Shown: positions 19,315-29,832 of the stretch, one piece after another
Position numbering within the stretch: position 1 is the first letter of the stretch
Layout of the letters: the number at the start of each line of letters is the position of its first letter
From: Serratia rubidaea
GTDB lineage: Bacteria; Pseudomonadota; Gammaproteobacteria; Enterobacterales; Enterobacteriaceae
Length of the DNA: 64,000 nucleotides
Direction of reading: 5' to 3'
Assembly (NCBI GenBank): GCA_901472405.1
Contig: LR590463.1
Location: forward strand, 4,898,001-4,962,000
The notes under the pieces: model-generated
Database searches by the model: none
What the model was told of the DNA's origin: nothing
The model's input: only the letters and a program-made list of their open reading frames with translations
Program-made: the position numbers and the translations under genes

Positions 19315-19338
19315 GACGGTTTATCCTGCTGTTGCTGC

Positions 19339-20202
19339 TCAATTTTTTTGCTGTTTGTACGCGCGGTACTCCGCGAACGTGGCGGCGATCTCCGCGCCGA
19401 GCAATACGATACACCAGCTCCAGTAGACCCACAGAAATAAAATCGGGATCACCGCCAGCACGCCGTATATCAACTGATAAGACGGGAACATGGTGACGTA
19501 CAGCGCAAAGCCCTTCTTGCCCAGTTCGAACAGCAGCCCGGCCACCAGCGCGCCGACCAGTGCGTCCTTCGGCGGCACCCGCACCGTCGGCACGATGCTG
19601 TACAGCAGCCAGAAAGAGACCCACGACAGCAGCAGCGGGAAAATACGCAACAGCCGATCCACCAGGCTGTTAACGCCGGTCTGCGCCAGCCAGTTCAGCG
19701 ACAGCAGATAAGAGCTGATCGCCATGCTGGCACCCACCAGCAGCGGCCCCAGCGTCAGCACCATCCAGTACACCGCAAACGAATAGACGATCGGCCGCTT
19801 GTTTTTACTGCGCCAGATGGTGTTAAGCACGCTGTCTACGGAGGAGATCAGCAGCAGCGCGGTGACAATCAGGCCGCAGGTGCCGACGGCGGTCATTTTG
19901 TTGGAGTTGGCGACAAACTGCTCCAGATAACGTTGGATCACGTTGCCGGCCGCCGGCATAAAATTGGAAAAGATAAAGCTCTTCAGCTGTACGCTGATAT
20001 CGGAAAACATCGGGAAGGCGGCAAACAGCGCAAACACCACGGTCACCAGCGGCACCAGCGACAACAGGGAGACATACGCCAGATGGCCCGCCAACATGGT
20101 CAGGCCGTCGCTGTCGATGCGCTTGAGCAGCAGCCGGCCGTAGGTGACGCCCGGCTTTACGGATGACGGCAGCTTCTTGCTACGGAAAAACGACATACTC
20201 AC
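19339..20202 (-). CDS. yihY: YihY (BrkB-family) inner-membrane protein
   Basis: This 287-residue protein has about six membrane helices and the YihY/virulence factor BrkB family pattern (DGLTMLAGHLAYVSLLSLVP near the start, ALLLISSVDSVLNTIW in the middle, and a final YGVLAVIPILFLWVYWSW). Family members were once annotated as ribonuclease BN, which is no longer accepted. Its molecular role is unknown. It starts behind AAGGAG and lies between yihX and dtd. Confidence 0.9.
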   Translation of the reverse strand: MSMSFFRSKKLPSSVKPGVTYGRLLLKRIDSDGLTMLAGHLAYVSLLSLVPLVTVVFALFAAFPMFSDISVQLKSFIFSNFMPAAGNVIQRYLEQFVANSNKMTAVGTCGLIVTALLLISSVDSVLNTIWRSKNKRPIVYSFAVYWMVLTLGPLLVGASMAISSYLLSLNWLAQTGVNSLVDRLLRIFPLLLSWVSFWLLYSIVPTVRVPPKDALVGALVAGLLFELGKKGFALYVTMFPSYQLIYGVLAVIPILFLWVYWSWCIVLLGAEIAATFAEYRAYKQQKN

Positions 20203-20242
20203 TCCTTGTCAGTTCGTATGTCTTAAGCTTAACCCGCCTGGC

Positions 20243-20834
20243 TCAAGCGGCAAAATAGGCCGGCACCGTATCGCGATCGGTCACCCATACCGCCGTCATG
20301 CCCAAAGCCCGTGCGGCCGCAATATTATCGGGATGATCGTCAAAGAATACCGCCTGTTCCGCCGGGGTGTTTTCCGCTTCCAGCACCCGCTGGTAAATGG
20401 CCGGCTCCGGTTTACGCAGGCCGAGATCCTGCGACAGGTAGAGATGGTCCGCCGCCGCCGCCACCTCCGGGTAGTGCTGCGGCCAGTAATTGCAGTGCAG
20501 CCGGTTGGTGTTCGACAGCACCACCACCCGGTGGCCCTCGTTGCGCAGGCGCTGCATGATGGCGATCACCTCCGGACGCAGCGCGACAAATACCGCCTGC
20601 CAGCCGGCGGCAAACTGCTCAAAGCTCAGCGCGATGCCCATTTCATCGCACAGACGGGCGGCGAACTCCTCGTCGCTCACTTCCCCCCCGCTCATGGCGC
20701 TGAAATACCTCACCCATGCTAAAGCGTTCCGCCAGCACCGCCAGCGGCGTGCCGCTCAGATTGCTCCATACGCCCAGCACACGTTTGAAATCGATATCGA
20801 CGATCACGTTACCTAAATCAAAGATATACAGCAT
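20243..20834 (-). CDS. yihX: YihX, HAD-family sugar phosphatase (one frame break)
   Basis: YihX is a haloacid-dehalogenase-type phosphatase acting on alpha-D-glucose-1-phosphate in E. coli. HAD motif I is FDLGN near residue 6, motif II is VVLSNTNR, and the acidic motif is VFFDDHPDN. The C7 run at 20683-20689 holds one base too many; with six, the frame joins MGEVFQRHERG to EVSDEEFAARL and the protein has 196 residues. It is upstream of yihY in the same direction. Confidence 0.9.
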
Positions 20835-20944
20835 AGCCCTCTCCTGACGACCGGTGAGGTTTCACTGTAGCGGGAAAAGCAGAAGCTGAACAGATAAGGC
20901 GGAGAAAAGCGCATAGCGCGCCGCAGAAAAGGGAGAAAGCAGAA

Positions 20945-20974
20945 GAAAAAACTCAGGGCGCCCGACAGGCGCCC
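20945..20974 (-). terminator. Rho-independent terminator of typA
   Basis: On the minus strand a stem GGGCGCC / GGCGCCC with a 5-base loop is followed by TGAG and then a T6 run, 26 bases after the typA stop. Confidence 0.85.
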
Positions 20975-20999
20975 CAAGCAGTGCGTTCTAAATCAGCAG

Positions 21000-22823
<1,824 letters not shown>

Positions 22824-22973
22824 AGCTTTGCCTCAGGCATTAGAAATAGCGCGCTATTGTACACGTATTAAGCGAGGGACTAAACAAGATCACAGCCATC
22901 TCTGATAAACAATGCTAATCAGGTTAGTTTGTGATCCCTTTCACGGTGCAAAACGTCACCTTTAGACGCACTT

Positions 22974-22990
22974 TGCACCACCATGGTGCC
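22974..22990. promoter_or_regulatory. NtrC (GlnG) binding site 1 upstream of glnA
   Basis: TGCACC-N5-GGTGCC is a near-perfect match to the NtrC dyad TGCACC-N5-GGTGCA. It lies about 110 bases upstream of the sigma-54 promoter, in enhancer position. Confidence 0.85.
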
Positions 22991-23005
22991 CTTCGCGGGG
23001 TTATT

Positions 23006-23022
23006 TGCACGATTATAGTGCA
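23006..23022. promoter_or_regulatory. NtrC (GlnG) binding site 2 upstream of glnA
   Basis: TGCACG-N5-AGTGCA is a second dyad centred 32 bases (about three helical turns) from site 1. Paired sites on one DNA face suit NtrC oligomerisation. Confidence 0.82.
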
Positions 23023-23095
23023 ATGCATTCCTGTTGGTGCATACTCGGAATGGGGAAAAGCCGCCCAGAATGGCATAAGGCCGCCATTTTGAAAC

Positions 23096-23115
23096 TTGGC
23101 ACGCTTTTCGCTTTA
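23096..23115 (+). promoter_or_regulatory. Sigma-54 promoter of glnA (glnAp2-like)
   Basis: TTGGCACGCTTTTCGCTTTA carries the -24 GG and -12 GC elements at sigma-54 spacing and closely resembles E. coli glnAp2. It lies 80 bases before the glnA start codon. Confidence 0.88.
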
Positions 23116-23194
23116 GTCTACACAAGGTGAAAAAAAGCCAGTAGTAAAGATTCGTTCCACGACGACGACAATGATAAATCCGGGAGAGTTAAGT

Positions 23195-24604
23195 ATGTCC
23201 GCTGAACACGTTTTGACGATGCTGAATGAGCATGAAGTGAAATTCGTAGACCTGCGTTTCACTGACACCAAGGGTAAAGAACAACACGTCACCATTCCTG
23301 CCCACCAGGTAAATGCCGACTTCTTCGAAGAAGGCAAAATGTTTGACGGTTCGTCGATCGGCGGTTGGAAAGGCATTAACGAATCTGACATGGTGCTGAT
23401 GCCGGACGCCAGCAGCGCGGTATTGGATCCTTTCTACGAAGAGCCTACGCTGATTATTCGCTGCGACATTCTTGAGCCGGGCACCATGCAAGGCTATGAC
23501 CGCGACCCGCGCTCTATCTCCAAACGTGCGGAAGACTTCCTGCGCTCTTCCGGCATTGCCGACACCGTGCTGTTCGGGCCGGAGCCTGAGTTCTTCCTGT
23601 TCGACGACATCCGCTTCGGCAGCAGCATCAGCGGTTCCCACGTGGCGATCGACGATATCGAAGCCGCCTGGAACTCCGGCACCAAATACGAAGGCGGCAA
23701 CAAAGGCCACCGCCCGGGCGTCAAAGGGGGTTACTTCCCGGTGCCGCCGGTCGATTCTTCGCAGGACCTGCGTTCAACCATGTGTCTGACCATGGAAGAA
23801 ATGGGTCTGGTGGTTGAAGCTCACCACCACGAAGTGGCAACCGCAGGTCAGAACGAAGTGGCGACCCGCTTCAACACCATGACCAAGAAGGCCGATGAAA
23901 TCCAGATCTACAAATACGTGGTCCACAACGTGGCGCACGCATTCGGCAAAACCGCGACCTTTATGCCAAAACCGATGTTCGGCGATAACGGTTCCGGCAT
24001 GCACTGCCACATGTCGCTGTCCAAGAACGGCACCAACCTGTTCGCCGGCGACAAATACGGCGGCCTGTCTGAAACCGCGCTGTTCTACATCGGCGGCGTA
24101 ATCAAACACGCGAAAGCCATCAACGCCCTGGCCAACCCGACCACCAACTCTTACAAGCGTCTGGTTCCGGGTTATGAAGCGCCGGTTATGCTGGCCTACT
24201 CAGCGCGTAACCGCTCCGCATCCATCCGTATTCCGGTGGTTGCCAGCCCGAAAGCGCGCCGTATCGAAGCCCGCTTCCCGGATCCGGCGGCCAACCCATA
24301 CCTGTGCTTCGCCGCACTGCTGATGGCCGGCCTGGACGGCATCATCAACAAGATCCACCCGGGCGACGCCATGGATAAAAACCTGTACGACCTGCCGCCG
24401 GAAGAAGAGGCTGAGATTCCAAAAGTGGCCGGTTCTCTGGACGAAGCGCTGGCGGCGCTGGACGAAGACCGCGAGTTCCTGACCCGCGGCGGCGTCTTCA
24501 CCGACGACGCGATCGACGCCTACATCGCTCTGCGTAAAGAAGAGCTGGACCGCGTGCGCATGACGCCGCACCCGGTTGAATTCGAACTGTACTACAGCGT
24601 TTAA
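23195..24604 (+). CDS. glnA: Glutamine synthetase type I
   Basis: GlnA forms glutamine from glutamate, ammonia and ATP as a cytosolic dodecamer. The 469 residues align with E. coli without gaps. Visible are the Asp50-region loop (MFDGSSIGGWKGIN), the ATP-binding stretch KPMFGDNGSGMH, and the adenylylation site NLYDLPPEE (Tyr at about 398). The ATG at 23195 follows GGGAGAG; an upstream in-frame ATG at 23171 is unlikely. Expression is expected from a sigma-54/NtrC promoter. It is the first gene of glnA-glnL-glnG. Confidence 0.98.
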   Translation: MSAEHVLTMLNEHEVKFVDLRFTDTKGKEQHVTIPAHQVNADFFEEGKMFDGSSIGGWKGINESDMVLMPDASSAVLDPFYEEPTLIIRCDILEPGTMQGYDRDPRSISKRAEDFLRSSGIADTVLFGPEPEFFLFDDIRFGSSISGSHVAIDDIEAAWNSGTKYEGGNKGHRPGVKGGYFPVPPVDSSQDLRSTMCLTMEEMGLVVEAHHHEVATAGQNEVATRFNTMTKKADEIQIYKYVVHNVAHAFGKTATFMPKPMFGDNGSGMHCHMSLSKNGTNLFAGDKYGGLSETALFYIGGVIKHAKAINALANPTTNSYKRLVPGYEAPVMLAYSARNRSASIRIPVVASPKARRIEARFPDPAANPYLCFAALLMAGLDGIINKIHPGDAMDKNLYDLPPEEEAEIPKVAGSLDEALAALDEDREFLTRGGVFTDDAIDAYIALRKEELDRVRMTPHPVEFELYYSV

Positions 24605-24680
24605 GCTTGACCAGCGCCGCCCCGCGCGGCGCCACCTAATTTTTAGTTGTCGTTTTTTTGTTGCCGTGGAAACTTTTCAG

Positions 24681-24703
24681 CCCATCTTCGGATGGGTTTT
24701 TTT
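24681..24703 (+). terminator. Rho-independent terminator after glnA
   Basis: A CCCATC-TTCG-GATGGG hairpin is followed by T7. It should limit read-through from glnA into glnLG. Confidence 0.9.
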
Positions 24704-24766
24704 CTCCACACTCTTTTTCTGCAAATCCGCGCCATTCCGCAATTATCACGGATGGAGTAGGATGGA

Positions 24767-24783
24767 TGCACCAAAACAGTGCA
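24767..24783. promoter_or_regulatory. NtrC operator at the glnL promoter
   Basis: TGCACC-N5-AGTGCA lies between the glnA terminator and glnL, matching the known negative autoregulatory NtrC site of enterobacterial glnLp. Confidence 0.82.
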
Positions 24784-24864
24784 AAGCGTTCGCGCTTAGT
24801 CTGCCGGCTGACCGGGTTAGCAAATTCAACCCATGCGCCGCACCCTGGAAGATGAAGGGCATAT

Positions 24865-25914
24865 ATGACAACTGAACCACTGCCCGATGCGGGGCAGATC
24901 CTCAATTCCCTGATCAACAGCGTACTGCTGCTGGACGATCGGCTGGCGGTACATTACGCCAACCCCGCTGCGCAACAGCTGTTGGCGCAAAGCTCCCGTA
25001 AACTGTTTGGCACGCCGCTGCCCGACCTGCTCGGCTATTTTTCGCTGAACGTCGATCTGATGCGCGAAAGCCTGAATACCGGCCAGGGGTTTACCGATAA
25101 CGAAGTCACGCTGGTGGTTGATGGCCGCGCGCATATTCTGTCGCTGACCGCACAGGCGCTGCCGGAAGGCTATATCCTGCTGGAGCTGGCGCCGATGGAT
25201 AATCAGCGTCGCCTGAGTCAGGAACAGCTGCAGCATGCCCAGCAGGTCGCCGCGCGCGATCTGGTGCGCGGACTGGCGCACGAAATCAAAAATCCGCTCG
25301 GCGGGCTGCGCGGCGCAGCACAGCTGCTGGCCAAAGCCCTGCCCGACCCGGCCCTGACCGAATACACCAAGGTGATCATTGAGCAGGCCGACCGCCTGCG
25401 CAACCTGGTCGATCGCCTGCTGGGGCCGCAGCGGCCCGGTCAGCACATTACGCAAAGCATCCACCAGGTGGCGGAGCGGGTATGCCAGCTGGTGTCGCTG
25501 GAAAAACCGGAAAACGTCACGCTGGTGCGCGATTACGACCCCAGCCTGCCGGAGCTGGCGCACGATCCGGAACAAATTGAACAGGTGCTGTTGAATATTA
25601 CCCGCAACGCGCTGCAGGCGCTGGGCGATACCGGCGGCACTATCCGGCTGCGCACCCGCACCGCGTTTCAAATCACTCTGCACGGCACGCGTTACCGCCT
25701 GGCGGCGCGCATTGATATTGAAGACGACGGCCCCGGCGTGCCGGCGCAGCTGCAGGATACGCTGTTCTACCCGATGGTTAGCGGCCGCGAAGGCGGCACC
25801 GGCCTGGGATTATCCATTGCCCGCAGTCTGATCGATCAGCACTGCGGCAAAATTGAATTTAACAGTTGGCCGGGACATACCGAATTTTCGGTTTACCTGC
25901 CTATTCGTCAGTGA
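24865..25914 (+). CDS. glnL: Nitrogen sensor histidine kinase NtrB (GlnL)
   Basis: NtrB phosphorylates or dephosphorylates NtrC under control of PII. The 349-residue soluble protein has an N-terminal PAS domain, the H-box with phospho-acceptor His139 in RGLAHEIKNPLGG, and ATPase N, G1 and G2 motifs (NITRNALQAL, DDGPGVP, GGTGLGLSIA). Length equals E. coli. The glnG start follows after 8 bases, so the two are cotranscribed. Confidence 0.97.
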   Translation: MTTEPLPDAGQILNSLINSVLLLDDRLAVHYANPAAQQLLAQSSRKLFGTPLPDLLGYFSLNVDLMRESLNTGQGFTDNEVTLVVDGRAHILSLTAQALPEGYILLELAPMDNQRRLSQEQLQHAQQVAARDLVRGLAHEIKNPLGGLRGAAQLLAKALPDPALTEYTKVIIEQADRLRNLVDRLLGPQRPGQHITQSIHQVAERVCQLVSLEKPENVTLVRDYDPSLPELAHDPEQIEQVLLNITRNALQALGDTGGTIRLRTRTAFQITLHGTRYRLAARIDIEDDGPGVPAQLQDTLFYPMVSGREGGTGLGLSIARSLIDQHCGKIEFNSWPGHTEFSVYLPIRQ

Positions 25915-25922
25915 GGTTTGCT

Positions 25923-27335
25923 ATGCAACGAGGGATTGTCTGGATCGTCGATGATGACAGCTCCATCCGCTGGGTGCTTGAGCGCGCGCTGACCGGCGTC
26001 GGCATGCGTTGCGCAACGTTTGACAGCGGCAACGCCGTCCTGGAGGCGCTGTCTACGCAAACTCCCGACGTTTTACTGTCCGATATCCGCATGCCGGGCA
26101 TGGACGGTCTGGCGCTGCTCAAACAGATTAAGCAGCGTCACCCGATGCTGCCGGTGATCATTATGACCGCCCACTCGGATCTGGACGCTGCGGTCAGCGC
26201 CTATCAGCAAGGGGCGTTCGACTACCTGCCGAAGCCGTTCGACATTGATGAGGCCGTCGCGCTGGTCGAACGCGCCATCAGCCACTATCAGGAGCAGCAA
26301 CAGCCGGCGCGCAGCCAGCCCGCCAGCAGCCCGACCGCCGACATTATCGGCGAAGCGCCGGCGATGCAGGACGTCTTTCGCATCATCGGCCGCCTGTCGC
26401 GCTCATCCATCAGCGTGTTGATCAACGGTGAGTCCGGCACCGGTAAAGAGCTGGTGGCGCATGCGCTGCATCGCCACAGCCCGCGCGCCAAATCGCCGTT
26501 TATCGCCCTGAATATGGCGGCTATCCCCAAGGATCTGATCGAATCCGAGCTGTTCGGCCATGAAAAAGGCGCGTTTACCGGCGCCAACCAAATCCGTCAG
26601 GGCCGTTTTGAACAGGCCGACGGCGGCACGCTGTTCCTGGATGAAATTGGCGATATGCCTCTGGACGTGCAGACCCGTTTACTGCGCGTGTTGGCGGATG
26701 GCCAATTCTATCGGGTCGGCGGCTACGCGCCGGTGAAAGTGGACGTGCGCATTATCGCCGCCACCCACCAGAACCTGGAGCAGCGGGTGCAGGAAGGCAA
26801 ATTCCGCGAGGATCTGTTCCACCGTCTGAACGTGATTCGCGTTCACCTGCCGCCGCTGCGCGAGCGTCGGGAAGACATCCCGCGGCTGGCGCGCTACTTC
26901 CTGCAGGTGGCCGCCAAGGAACTGGGGGTCGAAGCCAAAAACCTGCACCCGGAAACCGAAACCGCGCTGACGCGCCTGCCGTGGCCCGGCAACGTGCGCC
27001 AGTTGGAAAATACCTGCCGCTGGCTGACGGTGATGGCCGCCGGTCAGGAAGTGTTGATTCAGGATCTGCCCACCGAATTGTTTGAAGCCTCGCCGCCGGA
27101 GAGCGGCGCGCCGGCCGGCGCCGGCAACTGGGCGACGCTGCTGGCGCAGTGGGCCGAAAGCGCGCTGCGTTCCGGTCATCAAAACCTGCTCTCGGAGGCG
27201 CAGCCGGAAATGGAACGCACCCTGCTGACCACGGCGCTGCGCCATACGCAAGGGCATAAACAGGAGGCCGCGCGCCTGCTGGGCTGGGGCAGAAATACCC
27301 TGACGCGCAAGCTGAAAGAGCTGGGCATGGAGTAA
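25923..27335 (+). CDS. glnG: Nitrogen response regulator NtrC (GlnG)
   Basis: NtrC activates sigma-54 promoters under nitrogen limitation. It has a receiver domain with phospho-acceptor Asp54 (LLSDIRMPG), a AAA+ domain with Walker A GESGTGKE and the sigma-54 contact loop GAFTGA, and a C-terminal Fis-type helix-turn-helix (HKQEAARLLGWGRNTLTRKL). At 470 residues it is family length. The ATG at 25923 starts the conserved MQRGIVWIVDDD; an upstream in-frame ATG lies inside glnL. Its binding sites are seen upstream of glnA and glnL. Confidence 0.97.
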   Translation: MQRGIVWIVDDDSSIRWVLERALTGVGMRCATFDSGNAVLEALSTQTPDVLLSDIRMPGMDGLALLKQIKQRHPMLPVIIMTAHSDLDAAVSAYQQGAFDYLPKPFDIDEAVALVERAISHYQEQQQPARSQPASSPTADIIGEAPAMQDVFRIIGRLSRSSISVLINGESGTGKELVAHALHRHSPRAKSPFIALNMAAIPKDLIESELFGHEKGAFTGANQIRQGRFEQADGGTLFLDEIGDMPLDVQTRLLRVLADGQFYRVGGYAPVKVDVRIIAATHQNLEQRVQEGKFREDLFHRLNVIRVHLPPLRERREDIPRLARYFLQVAAKELGVEAKNLHPETETALTRLPWPGNVRQLENTCRWLTVMAAGQEVLIQDLPTELFEASPPESGAPAGAGNWATLLAQWAESALRSGHQNLLSEAQPEMERTLLTTALRHTQGHKQEAARLLGWGRNTLTRKLKELGME

Positions 27336-27394
27336 ACGGCGCGCCCAATGCTGAAAAACCTCGTTGGGCGCACAAAAAAACAGCAACTTCAGAC

Positions 27395-27422
27395 TTTACA
27401 GTAAACTAACTCGCAGTATGAT
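27395..27422 (+). promoter_or_regulatory. Candidate sigma-70 promoter of yshB
   Basis: TTTACA-N16-TATGAT lies 27 bases before the yshB start codon. A short stem (CGGGT / ACCCG) at about 27423-27439 follows it and abuts the GGAGG ribosome site. Confidence 0.6.
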
Positions 27423-27448
27423 CGGGTCGAAAAAACCCGGAGGTCGCC

Positions 27449-27571
27449 ATGCTGGATTCTCTTATCGCGTTTATTGCGCAAGGTGCGGACGTCAGCGCTG
27501 CTGCCGGCCATACGCCGCAGGCCGCCGTTGCCGCCGTGCTGTGCGCCGCCCTGATTAACTTCTTCAGTTAA
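27449..27571 (+). CDS. yshB: YshB, 40-residue small membrane protein
   Basis: This 40-codon gene encodes MLDSLIAFIAQGADVSAAAG followed by HTPQAAVAAVLCAALINFFS. Its middle matches what I recall of E. coli YshB (36 residues; HTPQTAVAAVLCAA), and it lies at the same place between glnG and hemN. GGAGG is 5 bases upstream of the ATG. The C-terminal half forms one hydrophobic helix. YshB has been linked to intracellular survival in Salmonella; its mechanism is unknown. It is convergent with hemN, with a CCACGGCCGC stem-loop between them at about 27573-27600. Confidence 0.88.
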   Translation: MLDSLIAFIAQGADVSAAAGHTPQAAVAAVLCAALINFFS

Positions 27572-27610
27572 GGCCACGGCCGCCGGCAGTGCGGCCGTGG
27601 CGGGACACCG

Positions 27611-28984
27611 TCAGATCACGCGGGAAAACTGCTGCGCACGCGCCTGTTTGCGCAAATAGATATCAAAACACATACAGATATTGCGTATCAGCAGGCGTCC
27701 CTGCGGCGTAACGCGTATGCCCTGCTCATCACGCACCACCAGCCCGTCGCGCTCAAACGGCGCCAGCAGCTGCAGATCCTCAGCGAAATATTCCGCAAAG
27801 CTAATACCGTACTGCTGCTCTATCGGGCGGAAATTCAGCTGGAAGTTGCAGATCAGGGTTTTGATCGCGTCGCGACGCAGGCAGTCATCTTCGCTCATCG
27901 TCAGCCCGCGCCACAGCGCATTGCCCTGCTGCTCAACGCTGTGATAGTACGCCTTCAGCTCCTTCTGGTTTTGCGCGTAGCTGTCCCCCAGCATGCTGAT
28001 GGCCGACACGCCCAGCCCCAGCAGGTCGCTGTCGCCCCTGGGTGGTGTAGCCCTGAAAATTACGGTGCAGATTTCCTTCGCGCTGCGCCACCGCCAGTTC
28101 ATCATCCGGGCGAGCGAAATGGTCCATGCCGATAAACTGGTAACCGGAGTCGGTCAGCGAGGCGATGGTCTGCTGCAAAATATCCAGCTTTTGCCGCGCG
28201 TCAGGCAGATCGGCGTCCTTGATTTTACGCTGGGCGGCGAACAGGCTCGGCAGATGGGCATAGTTGAACACGCTGAGCCGATCGGGGTTCAGTTCGACAA
28301 CCCGCTCAAGGGTGAAGGCAAAGCTCTCCGGCGTCTGCTTCGGCAGGCCGTAAATCAGATCGATATTGGTGGAGTTAAAGCCCAGCGCTTTGGCGCGCTC
28401 AATCAAGGCAAAGATGAACGCCTCATCCTGTTCACGATTGACCAGCCGCTGCACCTCCTTGTTGAAGTCCTGCACCCCCATGCTCAGGCGGTTAAAGCCT
28501 TCGGCGCGCAGATGATCGAGCACATCCAGCTCAATCTCACGCGGATCCACTTCGATCGACATTTCAGCCTGCGGCAGGAAATCAAAATGCTGGCGCAGCA
28601 TGGCCACCAGCCGGCTGATTTGCGTTTTGCTCAGGTAGGTCGCGTACCGCCGCCCCAGTGCATCTGGCTGACCTGACGCCCGGCAAACAGCGGCGCCCGG
28701 GCGGCAATTTCCTGCGCCAATACCGCCAGATACTCATCCGCTTTGTGCGTCTGACGCGTCACCAGCTTGTTACAGCCGCAGAAATAGCACAGTTTGTGGC
28801 AAAACGGGATATGGACATACAACGACAGCGGCCGCTCAGGGTAGCGCCGGGCGGCACGTTGGAATGCCGCCTCGTCGTAGCTTTGGCTGAACTCCAAAGC
28901 GGTTGGGTACGAGGTATAACGCGGGCCTGAATAGTTATATTTTTGGATCAGGGCCAAATCCCAGACGATAGCCTGTTCTGACAT
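27611..28984 (-). CDS. hemN: Oxygen-independent coproporphyrinogen III dehydrogenase HemN (two frame breaks)
   Basis: HemN is a radical-SAM enzyme that decarboxylates coproporphyrinogen III in anaerobic haem synthesis. The 4Fe-4S cysteines are Cys62, Cys66 and Cys69 (with Cys71) in HIPFCHKLCYFCGC. A missing base at about 28641-28643 interrupts MHWGGGTPTYLS, and an extra base in C4 at 28035-28038 interrupts GYTTQGDSDLLGLG. The two changes cancel, so the span gives exactly 457 residues, as in E. coli. The start follows GGAAGGAG. Confidence 0.94.
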
Positions 28985-29036
28985 TGCTCACTCCTTCCGA
29001 TCGCCCCAAAGAGTCGCGAACGGCGGACGCCATGAC

Positions 29037-29213
29037 TCAGAACCCCCTGGGTTTACGTTTGCTGCCGGGCCGGGAAATGGGCAATTGTCGTTGCTGTCTG
29101 GCCACGGAAGCGCTGCGGAGGCGCGCTTTGCGCCTCGACAGCCGCCATAGTTTACCGAATAACCACAGCAGATAACATGTTAACAGTAGGGCTATTAGCA
29201 GAATTGGCCACAT
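29037..29213 (-). CDS. Small basic membrane protein between yihI and hemN (58 residues)
   Basis: An ATG at 29213, 6 bases after the yihI stop, opens a 58-codon frame ending at TGA 29037-29039, 52 bases before hemN. Residues 1-20 (MWPILLIALLLTCYLLWLFG) form a strong membrane helix. The rest is very basic, with 14 Lys/Arg and no acidic residue. It has no own ribosome-binding site, so it would rely on coupling to yihI. I recall DUF2489-type membrane proteins at this position in related genera, and this may be a short or shifted relative. It is real or vestigial; function unknown. Confidence 0.5.
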   Translation of the reverse strand: MWPILLIALLLTCYLLWLFGKLWRLSRRKARLRSASVARQQRQLPISRPGSKRKPRGF

Positions 29214-29219
29214 AACCGG

Positions 29220-29762
29220 TTAAAGCGCGTTTTTCGGACCGCCGCTTTTCAGCAGTTTCAGGATATCTTCCGGTTTTTCTTCTTCGTCGATGTCGTCATC
29301 GTCGTCGCCCAACTCGATGCCCAGCTGCGCCATCAGCGCATCAATGCGGTCCAGCGTCTGATCGACGTAGGCCTGCTCTTCACCCGTCAGTTTGTCGCCG
29401 TCGTCAATGCGGTCCAACAGGGCGTCCAGACGCTCATCATTTTCCAGCTTCGCCAGCTCTTCTTCCGGCGACAGGCGCGGTTTGGCTTCAACCTTGGTTT
29501 TGTTCTGCGGTTTCACCTTAGCCTGCGCTTCCACCAGCAATGGCACCGGCGTTTTGCTGCCGATACGCGGATCTTTCGCATCCCCGGTTGCGGATTTCTT
29601 TTGCTTGGCGTTTTCAACCTGGGTGCGCGAACCGGAAGCATGGCCACGGCGCTTTTTCTGGCGCTTACGCTCGCGAGCTTCCATATCAAGCTCAACACGA
29701 CTTTTCTTTTTTGCTTTTGACGTCGCCGCTTTGCCGCGGGGCGCTTTTGATGACTGGTTCAT
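29220..29762 (-). CDS. yihI: Der GTPase-activating protein YihI
   Basis: YihI stimulates the GTPase of Der and so modulates 50S ribosome assembly. The 180-residue protein has the typical charge layout: a very basic N-terminal half (RKRQKKRRGHASGSR) and an acidic C-terminal half (LDRIDDGDKLTGEEQAYVDQTLDRID, then DDDDDIDEEE). It starts at 29762 and lies upstream of hemN. csrC ends just upstream in the same direction. Confidence 0.92.
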   Translation of the reverse strand: MNQSSKAPRGKAATSKAKKKSRVELDMEARERKRQKKRRGHASGSRTQVENAKQKKSATGDAKDPRIGSKTPVPLLVEAQAKVKPQNKTKVEAKPRLSPEEELAKLENDERLDALLDRIDDGDKLTGEEQAYVDQTLDRIDALMAQLGIELGDDDDDIDEEEKPEDILKLLKSGGPKNAL

Positions 29763-29832
29763 GGCATATGCTCTTCGGTGTATGTAGATTCAGTATAGAA
29801 TTGCGGCGGAATCTAGCAGAAAGCAGACAAAT

